Below, one piece after another: positions 1-8,621 of a stretch of DNA of 64,000 nt. The notes beneath the pieces were generated by a model. The model was not told the origin of the DNA, searched no databases, and worked only from the letters and a program-made list of their open reading frames with translations. A program made the translations under genes and the position numbers. Position 1 is the stretch's first letter. Each line of letters starts with the position of its first letter. Origin of the DNA: Gluconobacter wancherniae NBRC 103581 (lineage in GTDB: Bacteria; Pseudomonadota; Alphaproteobacteria; Acetobacterales; Acetobacteraceae); assembly GCF_007988885.1 (NCBI RefSeq), contig NZ_BJUZ01000004.1:62001-126000 (forward strand), in the 5' to 3' direction.

Positions 1-3000
1 ATACGCTTGTGCGTATATTCCGCCATGGCTTCCGCCATTTCGACGGAAAGCCCATGGAGATACAGATAGTCCTGATAGCGGTTCTCTTCGAACCACTCCC
101 GGGCAAGGTCTGATGCTTTTTGTCCGACGGTGACAATTTGCAGACCTACAACATCTCGCACATCATCATTAATGTCGCGTACGAAATCGGCGATGCATTC
201 GCCGTCTTCCTTTGGTTGGCGTGGAAGCGTGAAACGTGCGGCCTCGGTTGTTCCGTCTTCTTCGAAAAGCACGAGGTCATTTCCGTCACCTGCGGCTTTC
301 CAGTAGCCGTAGAGTGCCTGAGGGCGAAGAATATCCTGCTCTGCGTTCAGGGCCAGCATACGCTTCAGAACAGGCCGAAGCTCTGTCTTTGCGTATTCCA
401 TGAATTCTTCCAAAGAGCGCCCCTGTTTCCGGAAGCCCCACTGGAACTGATATAGAGAACGTTCGTTCAGAAATGGCAGTACGGCGTTGGGAACTGATTC
501 CACAAGGCGCGGCCCCCAAAAAGGCGGCGTCGGGGGTGTGATGGTGCCGGCGATACGTGCCCGGCGTTCCCGTGCTGCTGCTGGATCAATCGACTCGAAC
601 CCGCGTGTTTCAGCAATTTCGGGCGCACGCGCATTCTTGCGTCCCGATTTTCCTGCGCGTTTTGTCTGGATCGCTGTCAGGTACTCATCGAAGCCCTGAT
701 GCGCTACCTTGTCCATCAGGGACAACCCATCGAACGCGTCTCGGGCATAGGCCACGCGCCCCGGTTCCCCACCCCCATAGGCGCGCGCGCACTCCTCCTC
801 GACATAATTTCTTGTGAGTGCTGCGCCGCCAAGAATAACGGGAAGGTCGATGCCCTGCCGCTTCATCTCTTCAAGGTTTTCGCGCATGATGACGGTGGAT
901 TTTACCAGAAGGCCCGACATGCCGATGGCATGTGCGTTATGCTCTTTGGCAGCGGCGATCATGTCAGCCAGAGGCACCTTGATGCCAAGATTGATGACCT
1001 GATAGCCGTTATTCGTCAGGATGATATCGACAAGATTTTTGCCAATATCATGGACGTCGCCTTTGACGGTCGCAAGCACCATGGTGCCGCGATGTTGGCC
1101 TTCCACGCGCTCCATGTGCGGTTCCAGCCAGGCCACGGCAGTCTTCATCGTTTCGGCGGACTGAAGGACAAACGGAAGCTGCATCTTGCCCGAGCCAAAG
1201 AGTTCTCCCACCACCTTCATGCCGTCCAGCAGGACGTTGTTGATGATGTCTAGAGCGGTCATTTCTTTCATGGCCGCTTCGAGATCTTCTTCGATCCCCT
1301 TGCGCTCGCCATCTACGATCCGTTCTTTGAGGCGCTCTGCCGGGGTTTCGGCGCGACGCTTCTTGACGGCGTCTGCAGCCTTGCGTCCGGCAAAAAGCTC
1401 TAGAAGTTTCTGGAGAGGGTCATAATCCGGCGTGCGGCGGTCGTAGATCAGGTCTTCCGCAACCTTCACTTCTTCCGCAGCAATTAGATGCAGTGGTCGG
1501 ATCTTCGAGACGTGGACGATGGCGCCTGTCATGCCTGCCTTAACGGCGTGGTCCAGAAATACCGAGTTCAGAACGGCGCGTGCTGCTGGATTGAGGCCGA
1601 AGGAGATGTTTGAAAGGCCGAGAATAATCTGGATATCGGGAAATTTCTCCCGGATCAGGCGAATGCCTTCAAGGGTCCATGCTCCCAGCTTTCGGTCATC
1701 TTCCATGCCTGTGGCGATGGTGAAGGTCAGCGGGTCGATCATCAGATCGGACTGGGGCAGACCGTACTGGTTGCAAGCGAAATCTACCAGACGCTCCGCA
1801 ATCCGTAGTTTGTCCTCCGGCATTTTGGCCATGCCGACTTCGTCGATGGTGAGCGCGATCATGGCCGCACCAAATTTTTTGGCCAGCTTCATGCGGTCGT
1901 GGGCGTGCTGTTCACCGTCCTCGAAATTGATCGAGTTGATGATGGGCTTACCGCCGTGCAGCTTCAGCGCTGCTTCAATGACCGGGGTTTCGGTGGAATC
2001 GATCACCAGTGGGGCGTTTACCGATGAGGTGAAGCGCGTGATCACTTCGCTCATTTCTGCGACTTCGTCACGCCCAACGAAAGCCGTGCAGACATCGAGG
2101 GAGTTCGAGCCTTCGGCGGCCTGTTCGCGCCCGACTGCAACGCACCCATCCCAGTCACCCGCTTCTTGAAGCTCACGCCACTTTTTCGAGCCATTGGCGT
2201 TGCAACGCTCGCCAATGGAGAAATAGCTATTTTCCTGTCGCAAGGGGGTCTGGCTGTAGAGGCTGGATACGGAAGGAATCCAGACAGGTTTGCGTGAGAC
2301 CGGTGCGGGACGAAGTCTGGCCCCTCCACGGCGGCGCAGCATGGCGTCCAGTCCCTGAATATGCGGCGTGGAAGTGCCGCAGCAGCCGCCGATCAGGTTT
2401 AGCCCATCTTCAATGATGAAACGCTCCATCCAGACGGCCATCTCATCCGGACTGAGCGGGTAGAAAGTCGAGCCGTCCACGAGTTCTGGCAGGCCGGCAT
2501 TGGGCTGAATCGAGATCAGGCCAGGCCAGTTCTCAGACAACCAGCGCACGTGCTCCGCCATTTCCTGAGGGCCTGTCGCACAGTTGAGGCCTAGCGAGGG
2601 GACATCAAGGGCATGAATTGCAGTGGCTGCGGCAGCAATGTCAGGGCCGACAAGGAGCGTGCCGGTTGTTTCGACGGTGACCTGAACGAAGATCGGTGCA
2701 TCCGATCCCAGCTCGATCCGCGCCAGTTTGGCTGCGTTGACAGCAGCTTTGATCTGGAGGGTATCCTGACATGTCTCGATCAGAAAACCGTCCACGCCGC
2801 CGTCAATCAGGCCACGGCACTGTTCGGTTATTGCGGCTTCGAGGGTATCGTAATCCACGTTGCCGAGCGTTGGCAGTTTCGTGCCCGGTCCGATCGAACC
2901 CATGACGTAACGGTGGCGGTCATCAGAGAAGGTTTCTGCGGCTTCGCGGGCAAGGCCTGCGGCAATGCGGTTGATCTCGCGGGTACGGTCCTGGAGATCA

Positions 3001-3254
3001 AATTCAGCAAGCGTCAGGATCGAGCCGCCAAATGTGTTTGTCTCCACCATGTCTGCGCCAGCTTCGAAGTAACCGCGATGAATTTCGCGGACGAGCTCAG
3101 GCCGTGAAAGGTTCAGGATTTCGGTGCAGTTTTCCTGGCCCCAGTAGTCCCGTTCGACTTCAAGATCGAGCATCTGGACGCGCGATCCCATACCGCCGTC
3201 ACACAGCAGGACCTGATCGGAGAGAGCATCAAGCAGATGGGGGCGTGAAGACAT
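1..3254 (-). CDS. metH: Methionine synthase, cobalamin-dependent (3' end cut by window edge)
   Basis: Transfers a methyl group from methyltetrahydrofolate through cobalamin to homocysteine, making methionine in the cytoplasm. About 1084 codons are visible from ATG 3254. The frame continues past base 1, so part of the C-terminal AdoMet-dependent reactivation domain is missing. The homocysteine domain carries the zinc ligands: an NCATGP motif near residue 223 and GGCCGT near residue 295. The pterin domain follows, and the B12 domain shows the DVHDIGKN base-off histidine motif near residue 733. The family is usually about 1150 to 1250 residues, so roughly 100 residues lie outside. The gene is divergent from an EamA exporter across about 185 bases. 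I looked there for SAM or cobalamin riboswitch motifs and saw none. Long open frames on the plus strand across this gene are shadows. Confidence 0.96.
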   Translation of the reverse strand, partial: MSSRPHLLDALSDQVLLCDGGMGSRVQMLDLEVERDYWGQENCTEILNLSRPELVREIHRGYFEAGADMVETNTFGGSILTLAEFDLQDRTREINRIAAGLAREAAETFSDDRHRYVMGSIGPGTKLPTLGNVDYDTLEAAITEQCRGLIDGGVDGFLIETCQDTLQIKAAVNAAKLARIELGSDAPIFVQVTVETTGTLLVGPDIAAAATAIHALDVPSLGLNCATGPQEMAEHVRWLSENWPGLISIQPNAGLPELVDGSTFYPLSPDEMAVWMERFIIEDGLNLIGGCCGTSTPHIQGLDAMLRRRGGARLRPAPVSRKPVWIPSVSSLYSQTPLRQENSYFSIGERCNANGSKKWRELQEAGDWDGCVAVGREQAAEGSNSLDVCTAFVGRDEVAEMSEVITRFTSSVNAPLVIDSTETPVIEAALKLHGGKPIINSINFEDGEQHAHDRMKLAKKFGAAMIALTIDEVGMAKMPEDKLRIAERLVDFACNQYGLPQSDLMIDPLTFTIATGMEDDRKLGAWTLEGIRLIREKFPDIQIILGLSNISFGLNPAARAVLNSVFLDHAVKAGMTGAIVHVSKIRPLHLIAAEEVKVAEDLIYDRRTPDYDPLQKLLELFAGRKAADAVKKRRAETPAERLKERIVDGERKGIEEDLEAAMKEMTALDIINNVLLDGMKVVGELFGSGKMQLPFVLQSAETMKTAVAWLEPHMERVEGQHRGTMVLATVKGDVHDIGKNLVDIILTNNGYQVINLGIKVPLADMIAAAKEHNAHAIGMSGLLVKSTVIMRENLEEMKRQGIDLPVILGGAALTRNYVEEECARAYGGGEPGRVAYARDAFDGLSLMDKVAHQGFDEYLTAIQTKRAGKSGRKNARAPEIAETRGFESIDPAAARERRARIAGTITPPTPPFWGPRLVESVPNAVLPFLNERSLYQFQWGFRKQGRSLEEFMEYAKTELRPVLKRMLALNAEQDILRPQALYGYWKAAGDGNDLVLFEEDGTTEAARFTLPRQPKEDGECIADFVRDINDDVRDVVGLQIVTVGQKASDLAREWFEENRYQDYLYLHGLSVEMAEAMAEYTHKR

Positions 3255-3440
3255 GGGGCAGGGTTCTCGGGAGAAAAGCAGCGGGAAAACAGGACGGCCA
3301 CAGCCAGAACGGCGCATGATGTCGGACACATACTATAAAGGTGTGGCGAGGAGGGAAGCAAACCCTGAGCTTTGCGCCCGCTTACGTCTCTGTATCCATT
3401 TTGATTGAGCCCCATGTGCACGTTCTGCTAAGCGGAAGAC

Positions 3441-4355
3441 ATGACAAATGGTGCCGGTCGTTTTCTTCCTTTTTTCGTGGCTATAGCCATTGTGTCCTGG
3501 GCCAGTGCCTATCCTGTTGTGCGGATTGCGCTCCATGAACTGGCACCTGTGCCACTGGCGGCCGTGCGATACGCTGTTGCGGCGGTTCTGGCGGTATTGT
3601 GGATTGTATGGAAGCGTCCGGTTCTTCCCGCCTTGAGGGATATGCCTCGGGTTCTGGCGTGTGGTCTGATCGGTATCTCGTTTTACAATATCCTGTTCAA
3701 TTGCGGTGAGGTTACGGTGTCATCCGGGGCTGCTAGTCTTCTGATCAGCGCGGCCCCCCTGATGGCGGCGATTCTGGCAGTAATATTTCTGGGCGAGAGA
3801 ATGCCTCTGTGGGGCTGGCTTGGGTCCGTTATCAGTTTTGCAGGCGTGGCGCTGATTGCTGAAGGGCAGTCGGGCGGGGTGGCCCTGGGGTCCGGGGCAA
3901 CACTGGTCTTTGGTGCGGCTGTCTGTGGTGCGACGTATACGATCCTGCAAAAATCTTTGATCCAACGTTATGGGGCGTTGCCCAGTATTGCATGCATCCT
4001 CGTAGCCGGCGCAGTTTTCCTGGTGCCATGGCTGCCGCAGGGACTTGTAAGCGTTGCCCATGGATCGACAGCGACCAGCCTGGCCGTTCTGGAGCTTGGT
4101 GTTTTCCCTGCTGCCATCGGATATGCGGCATGGGCATTCGTCATTGGGCATATGGGGGCGGCACGTGGTGCAGCCTTCCTGTATCTTCTCCCTCCCGTAA
4201 CGTTTGTTCTGGCGTTCATTCTGGTGGGTGAAGTGCCCGGTTTCCGCACGTTGCTTGGAGGTGTCATCGTCATGGCGGGGGTGGCTATTGCCAGCCGTTA
4301 TGGACGTCCCCGTCGTATTGTTGGGGCAGCGGAAGTTGGGGCCGAGCTATCCTGA
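3441..4355 (+). CDS. EamA/DMT-family metabolite exporter
   Basis: A 304-residue inner-membrane protein with about ten hydrophobic segments arranged as two EamA repeats, typical of the drug/metabolite transporter superfamily. The first repeat holds the usual early proline-containing helix (ASAYPVVRIAL) and the second the conserved glycine-rich ends (GEVPGFRTLLGG). The ATG at 3441 follows a GGAAG ribosome site at a normal distance. It is divergent from metH and is followed 13 bases later by a small CxCC protein. Family members export amino acids, nucleotides or metabolites. The substrate cannot be read from the sequence. Confidence 0.9.
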   Translation: MTNGAGRFLPFFVAIAIVSWASAYPVVRIALHELAPVPLAAVRYAVAAVLAVLWIVWKRPVLPALRDMPRVLACGLIGISFYNILFNCGEVTVSSGAASLLISAAPLMAAILAVIFLGERMPLWGWLGSVISFAGVALIAEGQSGGVALGSGATLVFGAAVCGATYTILQKSLIQRYGALPSIACILVAGAVFLVPWLPQGLVSVAHGSTATSLAVLELGVFPAAIGYAAWAFVIGHMGAARGAAFLYLLPPVTFVLAFILVGEVPGFRTLLGGVIVMAGVAIASRYGRPRRIVGAAEVGAELS

Positions 4356-4368
4356 CGAAGGTCGTCCG

Positions 4369-4770
4369 ATGCTGCGTTCACCACTTCAGCCTTTACTAAG
4401 GATCGCTTCGGATCTTCCTGAATGGGATGCAGAAGTTCGGGCAGAGACGTATTTGCTGGTGTTTGAGGCGGTCTCATCTGAGGTGGGTTGGGCTGCTACA
4501 AAAGTCCTGCCTGCGCCTTCTCCGTTCTCACAACGGCACCTGAAAGGATGTGTGTGTTGCCGCTCTCCAGTTGCTGAAGAGCTTGGCCGCATCGCACAGA
4601 GTCGCCTTCTGGGAAATGGAGTGAAATTTACGAATGTGCTGCTTCTTGTTCCAGCGGAGCAGTTGGACAATTATTGGAAAACATTAAAGGAAGATGTTCT
4701 CGTAAAGGCCCGGTTTCGTCTGGAAATTCTTGCTGGAAATACGACCCCGGAATCAGTTTATCGTTATTGA
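4369..4770 (+). CDS. Small CxCC protein of unknown function
   Basis: A 133-residue protein. I place the start at ATG 4369, 13 bases after the EamA gene stop and preceded by GAAGG. The open frame extends upstream to 4204, but that part lies inside the EamA gene and is unlikely to be translated. The centre (about residues 59 to 66) reads GCVCCRSP and is followed by an amphipathic helix and a hydrophobic strand (KFTNVLLLVP). The same order (GCxCC, helix, strand) occurs in COG0523/CobW metallochaperone GTPases, but the Walker A loop and the rest of the GTPase are absent. I do not recognise a named family. A metal-binding or redox role is inference from the cysteine cluster alone. There is no signal peptide or membrane segment. 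Confidence 0.7.
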   Translation: MLRSPLQPLLRIASDLPEWDAEVRAETYLLVFEAVSSEVGWAATKVLPAPSPFSQRHLKGCVCCRSPVAEELGRIAQSRLLGNGVKFTNVLLLVPAEQLDNYWKTLKEDVLVKARFRLEILAGNTTPESVYRY

Positions 4771-4938
4771 TAAAGCAATGATGGGTTCCGATAGCTTATG
4801 GGAACGAAAAGAAATTTCCTTTACCCTTCTTGCAGGTGGTGACGGAAAAGATAGTCTTCTCTATTTGTATTGGTAGTGGACGAATGTGTCTGGCCTTCGG
4901 GGCAGGGATGTTGGGCAACAAAATATTAAGGACATTTC

Positions 4939-7164
4939 GTGGAGCAAACCCAGCGCGTGTCTGGCCCAGGAGGCAAAGTCAGCCCGGCGGTCATAAGACT
5001 CTATGCGACAATGGCCGCTGCCCGTTTCCATGGGCTTGAACTCGACATCCGCGATTTTGCTGCCGAGCCAGGGGAGGATTCTCCTTCACCTGCGTCTCTG
5101 GCGCGATGGCTGAACGAACAGGGCGCAGTGGCAAAGGGCATGCGCCTGCGATGGCGCTATCTCGTGCGTTTGCAGAATACGCCGCCAGTCGTTCTTATGT
5201 TCCGGGATGGGTCTGCCGGGCTTATGGTCAGTGCAGACCCTGAGCGCGGTGTCGTCTGGCTCAGGGATCCGATGGGCGGTGAGGGAGATGCCCCCGTTCC
5301 AGTAGATGAACTGAGGCTTTCTCAGGTCTGGACGGGTGATGTGCTTCTGGTGAAGCGTCGCCGCGATGAATCAGAAGCAGATGCACGTTTTGATCTGCTC
5401 TGGTTTGCGAAGATGGTGTTGCGAGAAAAAAAGCTTCTACGCGATATTGCCTTTTCTTCACTGGTGCTCAGCGTTCTCCAGATTTTTCCGCCGCTGATCG
5501 TTATGCAGGTGCTGGATCGCGTGGTCAGTTACCACTCGATGGCGACGCTGGTCTCTCTTTCCGGCTTCGTGATCATCCTGGCATTCTACGAAATTCTCCT
5601 GACTTACGGTCGCCGTGAATTAACGCTTGTGCTGTCGACACGTCTCGATGCCCGAATGTCGCTGCACGCGTTCAATCGTCTGCTTGCGCTGCCACTTGAG
5701 TTTTACGAACGTCAGCAGACGGGCGAAATCCTTGGTCGCTTCATGGCCATCTTTAAGGTTCGCGACTTTCTGACAGGGCAATTGCTGACGACCATGCTGG
5801 ATATGTTCACGCTGGTTGTCATTCTGCCAATCCTGTTTCTTTTAAGCTCTACAATGGCTTGGATGACGTTGGCTGGCGCAGGTTGCATCGGTTTGATTGT
5901 CGTAACCTTTCTCCCTGCAGTCACACGTGTGATGGGCAGACAGGTGCGTGCGGAGATGAGCCGCGGATCGATCCTCTACGAGACCGTCGCTGGTATTCGT
6001 ACGGTCAAGACGCTTGCACTGGAGCCAACACGCCGTGAAGAGTGGGATGAGAGAACGGCAGAGGTCGTGCGCTGGAAGCTTGCCGCCGGTCGAATGTCGA
6101 ACTGGCCCACAACGCTTGTCATGCCTTTCGACATGTTTATCAACCGTGGTGTTATCCTGGTTGGTGCTTATCTGATTCTGACGAACTCAAGTACTATGCA
6201 GGCGGGTGCACTCGCCGCCTTCATGATGCTGGGTGGTAGGGTTGCTTCCCCACTTGTTGGGCTGGCCAAGCTTACGGAATCGTTTAACGAAGTCATGGTT
6301 TCCCTTGCCGAGGCTGGAATGGTCCTCAACCAGCCGACTGAGACCAAGGCCCTGACCACCGGAATGCGACCACGTATCAAGGGCGCTCTGACGTTTATGG
6401 ATGTGAATTTTTCATATCCCGGCTCGACGACCAAAGCTCTGAACAATGTCAATTTCGACATCCCGGCAGGCACCATGCTTGGGCTTGTCGGACGTTCAGG
6501 CTCCGGAAAGTCTACAGTCACGCGCCTTCTTCAGGGTGTAAGTCGTAATTATACCGGTTATCTGCGCCTTGATGGTGTTGATCTTCGCGAAATCAACCTG
6601 ACTCATCTTCGCCGTTCTTTCGGGGTGGTTCTTCAGGATAACTTCCTGTTTCGTGGAACAGTCAAGGACAACATTACCGCTGGTCGCCCTGGTTTGACGA
6701 TTGATGACGTGGTGCGTGCCGCCCGTCTTGCAGGAGCGGAAGAATTCATCGAGCGTATGCCTGCGGGTTATGACACGTGGATCGAAGAAGGTTCGACCAA
6801 CATTTCCGGTGGTCAGCGCCAGCGTCTAGCGATTGCACGTGCAGTTATCTGTGATCCGAAACTGATGATCCTTGATGAAGCCACGTCAGCGCTTGATCCG
6901 GAATCTGAAGCTCTGGTGAACGCCAATCTTCAGCGTATCGGCAAGGGAAGGACGATGGTTATTGTCTCCCATCGTCTTTCTTCCCTCGTCGATTGTCACC
7001 AGATTGCCGTTATGGATCAGGGCAAGGTCGTCGACATCGCGCCGCACGCCGTGCTCCTTGAGCGTTGTGAGATCTATCGAATGCTGTGGCTCCAGCAGAA
7101 CCGCCACACCCAGCCTCCTGGTGCCTCTGATGATGGCATCGAACAAATGAGCGAGGGAGAGTAA
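4939..7164 (+). CDS. Type I secretion ABC transporter with degenerate C39-like domain
   Basis: A 741-residue inner-membrane ATPase/permease of the HlyB type, expected to drive one-step export of a protein from cytoplasm to outside together with a HlyD protein and a TolC-like channel. Residues about 15 to 135 resemble a C39 peptidase domain but contain no cysteine, so it should bind substrate rather than cleave a leader. Transmembrane segments run from about 165 to 430. The nucleotide-binding domain has Walker A GRSGSGKST near residue 517, signature NISGGQRQR, Walker B LMILDEA and a switch histidine in VSHRL. The start is GTG 4939 after AAGGA. The HlyD gene begins 2 bases after the stop. No RTX or other substrate gene is beside it, and no dedicated TolC is in the cluster. 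Confidence 0.92.
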   Translation: MEQTQRVSGPGGKVSPAVIRLYATMAAARFHGLELDIRDFAAEPGEDSPSPASLARWLNEQGAVAKGMRLRWRYLVRLQNTPPVVLMFRDGSAGLMVSADPERGVVWLRDPMGGEGDAPVPVDELRLSQVWTGDVLLVKRRRDESEADARFDLLWFAKMVLREKKLLRDIAFSSLVLSVLQIFPPLIVMQVLDRVVSYHSMATLVSLSGFVIILAFYEILLTYGRRELTLVLSTRLDARMSLHAFNRLLALPLEFYERQQTGEILGRFMAIFKVRDFLTGQLLTTMLDMFTLVVILPILFLLSSTMAWMTLAGAGCIGLIVVTFLPAVTRVMGRQVRAEMSRGSILYETVAGIRTVKTLALEPTRREEWDERTAEVVRWKLAAGRMSNWPTTLVMPFDMFINRGVILVGAYLILTNSSTMQAGALAAFMMLGGRVASPLVGLAKLTESFNEVMVSLAEAGMVLNQPTETKALTTGMRPRIKGALTFMDVNFSYPGSTTKALNNVNFDIPAGTMLGLVGRSGSGKSTVTRLLQGVSRNYTGYLRLDGVDLREINLTHLRRSFGVVLQDNFLFRGTVKDNITAGRPGLTIDDVVRAARLAGAEEFIERMPAGYDTWIEEGSTNISGGQRQRLAIARAVICDPKLMILDEATSALDPESEALVNANLQRIGKGRTMVIVSHRLSSLVDCHQIAVMDQGKVVDIAPHAVLLERCEIYRMLWLQQNRHTQPPGASDDGIEQMSEGE

Positions 7165-7166
7165 TC

Positions 7167-8621
7167 ATGAGCTCCTCCGATATCGTCCCGCAGGATGGCG
7201 AAGGTTCTGTAGATCAGGGGCATGAGAGTTTCACGCAGCACATACCCCGTACGGCGACAGATCCTTTTGCGCCAAATGGTATGCCGGTGGCGCTGCTGGA
7301 ATTTCATTCGCCCACGGCAGGTCTGGTTAATATTCCCGCAACGCCGTCGGCTCAGTATATTGTCTGGGTGATTGGGGCCCTGTTCATAGCCAGCCTGCTG
7401 GCGATGATCCTGTTTCCCCTGAACCGCGTTGTATCAACACCAGGACGCCTGATTTCCACGCAGCCGACGATCGTTGTGCAGCCTCTGGAAACTTCGATTG
7501 TCCGCTCAATCGATGTGCATGTTGGTGATTTTGTCCACAAGGGCCAGATCCTGGCGCATCTTGATCCGACCATCACAGAGGCAGACATCACGAACATGCG
7601 AAAGCAGCGTGATGCGTATCAGGCGGAAACCGATCGGCTGAATGCTGAGGCTACAGGCCAGGACTATAAACCTGACATGGCTGTTCCTGCTTCAGTGCAG
7701 CAGGCTTCAGCTTTCCTGCGTCGCCGCAATGAATATCGTGCGCGTGTCGAGAACTACGAGCAGCAGATTGCAGCTCTGCAGAGCGACATGCAGGGGTATC
7801 GTGCAAGTGCAGCTATGTATGCCAGCAAAATGCATGTTGCGGGCGAGGTTCTGAGGATGCGTCAGCATGAGCAGGCCGATCAGGTTGGCTCACGGCTTTC
7901 CACGCTCGGCGCCCAGAACGACATGATGGAAGCGGAGCGCTCTGAGATCGAAGCCCAGCAGAATGCAAATTCGGCTGAAAACAAGCTCGCAGCAATGAAG
8001 GCTGAGCGCTCAGGCTTTGAAGAAAACTGGAAGGCGGAGATTTACTCCAACCTGACGGAAGCACAGCATCATCTTGATCAGTACCGCAGCGATTACGAGA
8101 AGGCGCGCCTGCGTCAGGATCTTATTCTGCTGAAAGCTCCCGAAGACGGCATTGTTCTGACGATTGCCAAAGTGTCTGTGGGCTCGGTCCTTCAATCTGC
8201 CAACCAGTTCATGACGCTGGTGCCGACAGGGTATGGTCTGGAGATGGAAGCCGTGATGCGCGCTCAGGACGCAGGTTTTGTTAAGCTGGGCGATCATGCA
8301 ATCATGAAGTTCATCACATTTCCATATGATCAGTATGGTGGCGCTGAAGCGACGGTGCGGATCATCAGTGCCGACTCCTTCAGCCCGTCAGATAATGCCA
8401 ATCAGGCTTCTGGCGGATCGGAGGGCAGTGCTGATGAAGGCACTTACTATCGAGTTCGTCTGCGTGTGGACCGTTACACGCTTCATGGTCAGCCTGCCTT
8501 CTTCCACCCTGCGCCAGGTATGCCTGTCACGGCGGATATTGACGTCGGCAAGCGCACGATCATGCAGTATTTCTTCAATCGCATGATGCCAGCTCTTACA
8601 AATGGCATGCGGGAACCCTGA
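7167..8621 (+). CDS. HlyD-family membrane fusion protein of type I secretion
   Basis: A 484-residue periplasmic adaptor that should link the upstream ABC transporter to an outer-membrane channel. The N-terminal 60 residues are cytoplasmic and polar. One membrane helix lies at about 64 to 83, followed by a split lipoyl/barrel core (VVQPLETSIVRSIDVHVGD, later LKAPEDGIVLTI). Between them is a long coiled coil rich in Ala, Gln and Glu (about residues 145 to 305). A C-terminal beta-barrel segment ends in PGMPVTADIDVGKRT, which is typical of HlyD/PrtE proteins. The ATG follows AGGGAGAG. The stop overlaps the next start by one base (TGATG), showing translational coupling with the Sel1 protein. Confidence 0.93.
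   Translation: MSSSDIVPQDGEGSVDQGHESFTQHIPRTATDPFAPNGMPVALLEFHSPTAGLVNIPATPSAQYIVWVIGALFIASLLAMILFPLNRVVSTPGRLISTQPTIVVQPLETSIVRSIDVHVGDFVHKGQILAHLDPTITEADITNMRKQRDAYQAETDRLNAEATGQDYKPDMAVPASVQQASAFLRRRNEYRARVENYEQQIAALQSDMQGYRASAAMYASKMHVAGEVLRMRQHEQADQVGSRLSTLGAQNDMMEAERSEIEAQQNANSAENKLAAMKAERSGFEENWKAEIYSNLTEAQHHLDQYRSDYEKARLRQDLILLKAPEDGIVLTIAKVSVGSVLQSANQFMTLVPTGYGLEMEAVMRAQDAGFVKLGDHAIMKFITFPYDQYGGAEATVRIISADSFSPSDNANQASGGSEGSADEGTYYRVRLRVDRYTLHGQPAFFHPAPGMPVTADIDVGKRTIMQYFFNRMMPALTNGMREP

Noticed and set aside
699-3107. Several plus-strand open frames of 60 to 216 codons over the metH region
   Set aside because: They lie antisense to a complete, motif-rich metH frame; their translations show no known domain.
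3255-3440. Possible SAM or cobalamin riboswitch before metH
   Set aside because: I looked for the conserved cores on the minus strand and saw none; the gap is short and also holds the start of the divergent exporter.
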